24,851 nucleotides of DNA from CAZNGF01 sp964572855 (GTDB lineage: Bacteria > Bipolaricaulota > Bipolaricaulia > RBG-16-55-9 > JAJCYT01), in the NCBI GenBank assembly GCA_964572855.1, contig CAZNGF010000043.1, forward strand, positions 1-24,851, in the 5' to 3' direction. Each line of letters starts with the position of its first letter. Positions within the stretch are counted from its first letter, which is position 1. Below are positions 20,998 through 24,851 of the stretch, piece by piece. A program made the translations under genes and the position numbers. The notes under the pieces were generated by a model that was not told the origin of the DNA, made no database searches, and saw only the letters and a program-made list of their open reading frames with translations.

Positions 20998-22422
20998 ATG
21001 AAAGCCACGTTTTTCGCTCTTCTGACGCTTTCGGTGCTCTCCTGCGTCGGCCTGGCGCAGGAGGCGCCCGTCCTGCGGGTCGAGGACGTGCAGGGGCAGG
21101 TGGGCCAGAGCACCACGTTGAATCTGGTGCTGGAGCGTGCGCCGGCGGGCCTGCAGCAGTACGTGTTCGTGGTCGAGCTCGACAGCCCCGCCATCGCGGC
21201 GCTGGAGGGCGTCGAGGGCGTGGCGCTTGCGGGCAACGCTTTCCAGGTCAGCAGCGCGACCGAGGCGCGGGCCGAGTTCCGCGCGCTCGACCTCAACAAC
21301 GACGTTGCGCCCGGCGCCGAGGGCGTCGTGTTGGCCCGCCTCACCCTCGCGGCGCGCGCCGACGGGGCGACGCCCGTGCGGCTCACCGTGCGCGCCTACG
21401 TCGACGACTCCGGCGCCAAGGTCGAGCCCCAGGTGCAAAACGGCGTGCTCACCGTGGGGGGCGGCGCGTCCCAGCCGAGCGAGCCCGCGACGCCCGCCGA
21501 GCCCGCCGCGGAGCCACGCAACGCGCCGCGTTCCGTGGGCGGCAGCGAAAACGCGCCCCGCGACCCGGACGGCGACGGCCTCTACGAGGACGTCAACGGC
21601 GACGGCCGGCTCACCTCGGACGACGCCGGCCTGCTGCTGAGCAACCTGAGCGCGACGGGCGTGCAGGCGGACGCCCGCTTCTTCGACTTCGACGGCGACG
21701 GTCAGCTCACCAACGCCGACGTCTCGCGGCTGCTCACGCTGATCCAGCGGGCGGCCGAGCCGCAGGAGCCCGCCGAGCCCGCGCAGCCGGCTTCTGAGCC
21801 GCCGGTCCTGCGGGCCGGGAACGCCCGCGCCAACGCCGACGAGACGGCTCAGGTGGCGATCACGCTGGTTCGCGCGCCCGAGGGCCTGGAGCGGTTCACG
21901 CTGCGCGTGCGGCTCATGCCGGCGGGGGTGGCCCGCATCACGGGGGTGGAGAGCGTGGCGCTGGCGGCGGACTTTTTCGAGGTCGTCTCGCAAAGCGATG
22001 CCGAGCTCGTGTTCCGCGGCGCGGACTTCGACGGCGCGATCTCACCCGGCGCCCGCGACGTGACCTTGGCGCGGCTGCAACTGCAGGGCGTGGCGCCCGG
22101 CACGGTGCGCGTCGAACTCGAGGCCGAGCTGTTCGTCGGCGACGGGGGCGTGGCCTTGCAGCCCCAGCTCAGCGGGGGCCAGGTCGAGTTCGTGCGCGGT
22201 CCCGCCGCGCTCGGGCCGGGCTTCGCCCCGCCGCGCGACCTGGACGGCGACGGCCTGTTCGAGGACGTCAACGGCGACGGCGTGTTCGACTCGCGCGACC
22301 CGCTGACGCTGGCGTTCAACCTGGACCACCCCGCGGTGCGAAACGGCGCCGCGTTCTTCGACTTCAACGGCGACGGGCGCGTGAGCTTCGCCGACGCCGT
22401 CGCGCTGGCCGGCCGGGTCTAG
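20998..22422 (+). CDS. Secreted protein with two cohesin-like plus dockerin-like units
   Basis: 474-aa exported protein. Residues 1-21 are a signal peptide (FFALLTLSVLSCVGLA; the Cys gives only a poor lipobox). Residues about 24-155 are a cohesin-like beta-sandwich. A Pro/Ala/Glu linker follows, then a dockerin-like pair of calcium loops (about 188-250; DPDGDGLYEDVNGDGRLT and FDFDGDGQLTNADVSRLL). A second PAEP linker leads to a second cohesin-like domain (about 268-400) and a second dockerin-like pair (about 413-472; DLDGDGLFEDVNGDG and FDFNGDGRVSFADA). The halves are clear duplicates (ARLTL/ARLQL, GVEGVAL/GVESVAL). Cohesin-dockerin pairs normally join different proteins; here both are in one chain. 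GGAGGT precedes ATG 20998. No enzyme domain. Confidence 0.82.
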   Translation: MKATFFALLTLSVLSCVGLAQEAPVLRVEDVQGQVGQSTTLNLVLERAPAGLQQYVFVVELDSPAIAALEGVEGVALAGNAFQVSSATEARAEFRALDLNNDVAPGAEGVVLARLTLAARADGATPVRLTVRAYVDDSGAKVEPQVQNGVLTVGGGASQPSEPATPAEPAAEPRNAPRSVGGSENAPRDPDGDGLYEDVNGDGRLTSDDAGLLLSNLSATGVQADARFFDFDGDGQLTNADVSRLLTLIQRAAEPQEPAEPAQPASEPPVLRAGNARANADETAQVAITLVRAPEGLERFTLRVRLMPAGVARITGVESVALAADFFEVVSQSDAELVFRGADFDGAISPGARDVTLARLQLQGVAPGTVRVELEAELFVGDGGVALQPQLSGGQVEFVRGPAALGPGFAPPRDLDGDGLFEDVNGDGVFDSRDPLTLAFNLDHPAVRNGAAFFDFNGDGRVSFADAVALAGRV

Positions 22423-22425
22423 CCG

Positions 22426-22648
22426 ATGCGCGGGGCCACCCATCGGCTGCCGGGCCTTGCGCTCACCGACCACGGGTTCGAGCTGCCACTCGACCACGAC
22501 CGGCCGGACGGGGAGCGCGTTCAAGTCTTCGCCCGCGAGGCCGTGGCCATCGAGCGGGCGGGCGACGACCTCCCTTGGCTCGTGTTCTTCCAGGGCGGTC
22601 CGGGCTTTGGGGCGCCGCCTGCTGAAGTTGGCTCGGGGCGAGCGCTAG
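22426..22648 (+). pseudogene. Remnant of a proline iminopeptidase-like alpha/beta hydrolase (internal deletion)
   Basis: The first ~65 codons from ATG 22426 read as the N-terminus of an S33 prolyl-aminopeptidase/alpha-beta hydrolase: LTDHGFELPLDHDRPDGERV, then LPWLVFFQGGPGFGAP, the oxyanion-region motif. Everything that should follow (nucleophile GxSxG, Asp, His; about 1 kb) is absent. Immediately after, the +1 frame reads GRRLLKLARGER and stops at 22646-22648, where it overlaps the convergent gene's stop in CTAG. This looks like the true 3' end joined out of frame to the 5' end by an internal deletion. The nominal 107-aa ORF running on in frame 0 is antisense to the next gene and not a real protein tail. 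ATG is 4 nt after the cohesin gene stop. Confidence 0.7.
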
Positions 22649-23538
22649 CCGGGAAACCAGCGGAACGGAAGCAGCGCGCGCAGCGTGCGTCGGAGGCGCT
22701 GCCAGAAGCCGGCGGAAGGCGATTCGTTCACGTCGTCGACGCGGCGTAAGTCATCCAGCGTGTGGTTGTGCTTCCACATCCAGATAAACAGGTCCGCGGC
22801 GGTGCGGTCGGGGAACTTGTCCAGGACGCCGCTGGCCTCGATGGCGCGGATCTTGGGACCGTAGACGTGATCCACCCAGCGGGCCGTGGCCTCCGCCCAT
22901 TGGATGGGGCGGCGCTGGTCGCGTGCCAGGTCCATTCGGTACACCTTGATCAGGTACTTGACCTGCCGGTAACGGCCCGGCGCGGTGAAGACGATCCCGT
23001 GCCGGGGTCGAATCCGGTCGATCCCGGTCGAGACGCGGAAGTCGGCCTCCTCGGCCTTGAGCAGCACTTCGTCCAGGTCGGCGCGCGCGCTCAGGCTCAC
23101 CGGGCCCGCGTAATCCAGCACGTGGGCCTCGATCGTGTTGGCGCCGGCCTGACGTGCGACCGAGACGCGGTGGTTCCCGTCCAGCACGAAGTAGGCCTCG
23201 CCCACCTTGTAGACCGAGATCGGCGGAAAGCCGCGGGTGGCGCTCACGACGTCGACCTGCTGCCAGCGGTCGCGCAGCTTGCGCTTGCGCGGGAGGAAGC
23301 TGGCGGTGAAGTCGCGGTAACGGCCCACGCTGCCGCGAATGCGGTCGATCTGGATCTGCTGTACGCCGCGGCTGTGGCCCTGCACGAGCCGGAGCTCCCT
23401 CTGCACGCGCTCGAACGGGATGAGCTCGTCCGAGTCGCCCCGCAAGGGATGCAGCAGCTTGCCGAGCCAGAGGCGCCGGCGGGCGCGGTCCCAGTTGCGC
23501 CGGGCTTCGTCCCGGGCGTAGGCGTCATCCTCGTACAT
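22645..23538 (-). CDS. ParB-like N-terminal (ParB/Srx fold) domain protein
   Basis: 297-aa protein. A basic N-terminal helix region (about 1-60) is followed by VQQIQIDRIRGSVGRYRDFT, the usual entry strand, then ISVYKVGEAYFVLDGNHRVSVARQAG (108-133), where DGNHRVSVA matches the phosphate-binding motif of the ParB/sulfiredoxin fold. The C-terminal half is helical with many aromatics and no ParB helix-turn-helix, so this is not a chromosome-partition ParB. Comparable proteins occur in Chloroflexota and relatives beside a metallophosphoesterase, as here; function unknown. ATG 23538 has GGAGGTGA 8 nt upstream and overlaps the upstream gene by 14 nt. Confidence 0.8.
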   Translation of the reverse strand: MYEDDAYARDEARRNWDRARRRLWLGKLLHPLRGDSDELIPFERVQRELRLVQGHSRGVQQIQIDRIRGSVGRYRDFTASFLPRKRKLRDRWQQVDVVSATRGFPPISVYKVGEAYFVLDGNHRVSVARQAGANTIEAHVLDYAGPVSLSARADLDEVLLKAEEADFRVSTGIDRIRPRHGIVFTAPGRYRQVKYLIKVYRMDLARDQRRPIQWAEATARWVDHVYGPKIRAIEASGVLDKFPDRTAADLFIWMWKHNHTLDDLRRVDDVNESPSAGFWQRLRRTLRALLPFRWFPG

Positions 23539-24178
23539 GGCCTTTCACCTCCAATACCTTGTAGCCGTAGACGTTGACGACGGCCGTGTCGCCGATGTGG
23601 CGCGTCTTGCCGTCGTACCCGCTGGTGGGGTGCGTGTGCCCGTGGATCAGGTAGCGCGGCCGGTAGCGCTCGATCAGGCGCCGAAAGGCTCGGTACCCGC
23701 GGTGGCACGGGTCGGCGTCGTCGTGCACCCCGTAGGGCGGCGCGTGCGTGATGAGCACGTCCAGCGCCCGCCCGCGCCGCCAGCGGTTCCAGAGCAGTTG
23801 CGGCGTCATGCGCCAGATTTGCCTGCTCATCCCGGCCTCGGAGTACTGGTGCTTGTGGTCGCCGTAGCACGGCGCGCCCTCCAGGCCGCCGACCAGCAGC
23901 TCCTCGCCCGCGCCGTTGCGGAGGCCGATCACCCGCCCGTGCGCGTTGCGCCCGCCGCGCGGGGCGCTCAGCTCGGTATCCCCCGCGAGCAGGTACGTGT
24001 CGTCGTGGTTGCCCAGCACGTACAACAACGGGACGTTGAGCAGCGTGACCAGGTACTCCAGGTAAGGATAGGGCAAGTCCCCGCAGGACAACAACAAGTC
24101 CACGTCCGCGAAGTGCGTCTGGAGCGTCGGGCCGTAGAGGAAGTCGCTTTCCTCGTCGCTCACGACCAAGACCTTCAT
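23525..24178 (-). CDS. Metallophosphoesterase with altered metal motif I
   Basis: 217-aa calcineurin-like phosphoesterase. Motifs: VVSDEESDFLYG (Asp8, motif I), LSCGDLPYPYLEYL (Asp34), VLGNHDDT (Asn57-His58), LVGGLEGAP, LITHAPPYGVHDD and LIHGHTHPTSG, then a C-terminal INV-type strand (VVNVYGYKVLEV). Motif I is normally D-x-H; here it is D-E-E, so one metal ligand differs. ATG 24178 is chosen over longer in-frame starts because the protein begins with the first beta-strand there, and a -10-like box lies 9 nt before it. Substrate unknown; co-translated with the ParB-like gene. Confidence 0.87.
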   Translation of the reverse strand: MKVLVVSDEESDFLYGPTLQTHFADVDLLLSCGDLPYPYLEYLVTLLNVPLLYVLGNHDDTYLLAGDTELSAPRGGRNAHGRVIGLRNGAGEELLVGGLEGAPCYGDHKHQYSEAGMSRQIWRMTPQLLWNRWRRGRALDVLITHAPPYGVHDDADPCHRGYRAFRRLIERYRPRYLIHGHTHPTSGYDGKTRHIGDTAVVNVYGYKVLEVKGHVRG

Positions 24179-24187
24179 CAGGCGGCC

Positions 24188-24216
24188 ATGATACCGACGA
24201 AATGGGTGTTTTTCTA
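24188..24216 (-). promoter_or_regulatory. Candidate leaderless promoter of the metallophosphoesterase gene
   Basis: TAGAAA (24216-24211), 17 bp, TATCAT (24193-24188) on the minus strand; the -10 ends 9 nt before the ATG. A perfect TTGACA just upstream (24222-24217) is 23 bp from the -10, too far to pair with it. Confidence 0.45.
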
Positions 24217-24428
24217 TGTCAACCCGCCTTACAGCCACGCCGGGGTGTTTACTGACGCATCGAAAGGGGGCGCCGTACCGGAATGGTCGGGTCTGATCCT
24301 GCTTCTGCTGGCGGGCGGGTCTTAAACCAGTTCCCTAGACGGGACCGGGCGAGCGTTGCGGGCGAAATCCACCCCGATGCGAGAGCGGATGCGGGATGGC
24401 TTGGCTTCGGGGGAGGCCGCTGCCCGAC
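24217..24428. other. Intergenic stretch with no supported gene
   Basis: Between the divergent metallophosphoesterase and the last gene. A 45-codon plus-strand ORF (24188-24325) lacks a ribosome site and has weaker G/C third-position bias; an 88-codon minus-strand ORF (24249-24515) crosses the strong promoter. Neither is convincing. Confidence 0.5.
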
Positions 24429-24457
24429 TTGACTTTTGGGTGCCATTGTGCTATTTA
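24429..24457 (+). promoter_or_regulatory. Strong promoter of the last gene
   Basis: TTGACT (24429-24434), 17 bp, TATTTA (24452-24457). The expected leader is about 105 nt and includes TTGTTCAACAA (24474-24484, inverted repeat) and a perfect AAGGAGGT ribosome site. The leader is AT-richer than the genes; no known riboswitch was recognised. Confidence 0.7.
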
Positions 24458-24568
24458 TGGAGACTAGAGGGAATTGTTCAACAAACGGTTTCTCTCGAGG
24501 GGTGATAACCGACACAATCCAAAACGAGTTCAGTTCGGTCCAAAACTATTCAAGGAGGTAACTCTCGA

Positions 24569-24851
24569 ATGTCTAGAAGGATTCTCTCGGCGCTCATCGC
24601 GCTATTTCTCGTCGCGGGCGTTGCGACGGTATCCAAGGCGGACGTGACGGGCAGCTTCGACCTGCACGTCCTGCTGGAGCCCCAGACCAACGCGTTCGAG
24701 TCCGTCATCTACGAAATCGACCTCCAGGCCAACCTCCAGGTCAACGTGACCATGAGCGGTCTGACCTTCGGCGCCGACCTCGGCTTCGGGACCACCGGCG
24801 TCGAGTTCGCCATCCTGAGCCTGACCACCAACCTGGGCGCGCTCAGCGTGT
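24569..24851 (+). CDS. Secreted protein of unknown function, 3' end outside window
   Basis: 94 complete codons before the right edge, starting at ATG 24569-24571, 10 nt after a full AAGGAGGT. Residues 1-25 form a signal peptide (RR, then ILSALIALFLVAGVATV, cleavage near SKA-D). The visible mature part is rich in alternating polar/hydrophobic strands with many Thr, Leu and Gly (TGSFDLHVLLEP, LQANLQVNVTMSG, LTFGADLGFGTTGVEF), which suits a repetitive beta-structure on the cell surface or outer membrane. No cysteine or catalytic motif yet. The near-consensus promoter and ribosome site suggest high expression. I do not recognise a family. Confidence 0.75.
   Translation, partial: MSRRILSALIALFLVAGVATVSKADVTGSFDLHVLLEPQTNAFESVIYEIDLQANLQVNVTMSGLTFGADLGFGTTGVEFAILSLTTNLGALSV

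Noticed and set aside
24188..24325. 45-codon plus-strand ORF divergent from the metallophosphoesterase
   Set aside because: No ribosome site, weaker G/C third positions, and its start overlaps the minus-strand -10 box.
1..24851. CRISPR array, tRNA/rRNA, phage or IS element
   Set aside because: No regularly spaced repeats, no cloverleaf or rRNA signatures and no transposase or integrase motifs were seen in any frame.

Overview
The window is a GC-rich (roughly two-thirds G+C by eye), densely packed bacterial chromosome segment. Most genes are housekeeping or central-metabolism genes. I see no rRNA, tRNA, CRISPR array, phage or insertion sequence. Several traits fit the Deinococcota (Thermus/Deinococcus/Truepera side): a FusA2-type EF-G-like protein of about 655 aa, a GNAT gene joined to an N-acylamino acid racemase, a dnaX then ybaB-recR order, and several genes with a TANNNT -10 box only 6-9 nt before an ATG and no Shine-Dalgarno, which looks like leaderless transcription. 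The metallophosphoesterase/ParB-like pair also resembles Chloroflexota genes, so the phylum call is tentative and no species is proposed.

Layout. 1-1022 (minus): threonine aldolase, cut by the left edge. 1137-1578: a hicBA toxin-antitoxin pair, then miaA. 2534-4497: a GNAT acyltransferase overlapping a MenC/N-succinylamino acid racemase, together a likely D-amino-acid salvage module. 4498-5185: an AT-richer island with a small membrane protein built from an internal duplication, a near-consensus minus-strand promoter, a 12-bp tandem repeat and paired CACGTG boxes. 5186-8822: dnaX, a convergent secreted protein of unknown function, a palindromic divergent promoter, then ybaB and recR. 8823-11332: a structured leader with a 45-aa Arg-rich ORF, a GabT-like aminotransferase, an intrinsic terminator and an MBL-fold hydrolase. 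11361-14169: promoter plus lutABC (lactate oxidation) ending in a GC-rich hairpin shared with a convergent beta-propeller gene. That gene is preceded by a 39-aa very basic ORF and an unusual leader. 15852-18351: a MocA-like nucleotidyltransferase convergent with an EamA transporter/quinone oxidoreductase pair. 18480-20930: EF-G-like GTPase and YjbQ. 20947-22422: a secreted protein with two cohesin-like plus dockerin units. 22426-22648: a wrecked proline-iminopeptidase-type hydrolase. 22645-24178 (minus): metallophosphoesterase and ParB-like protein. 24429-24851: a strong promoter with a ~105-nt leader and the start of a secreted protein cut by the right edge.

The points most worth following are the two Arg-rich small ORFs with strong ribosome-binding sites ahead of larger genes, the cohesin-dockerin protein, the internally deleted hydrolase gene, the leaderless promoter pattern and the duplicated membrane protein in the AT-richer island. 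I did not find a clear-cut new defence or mobile system.
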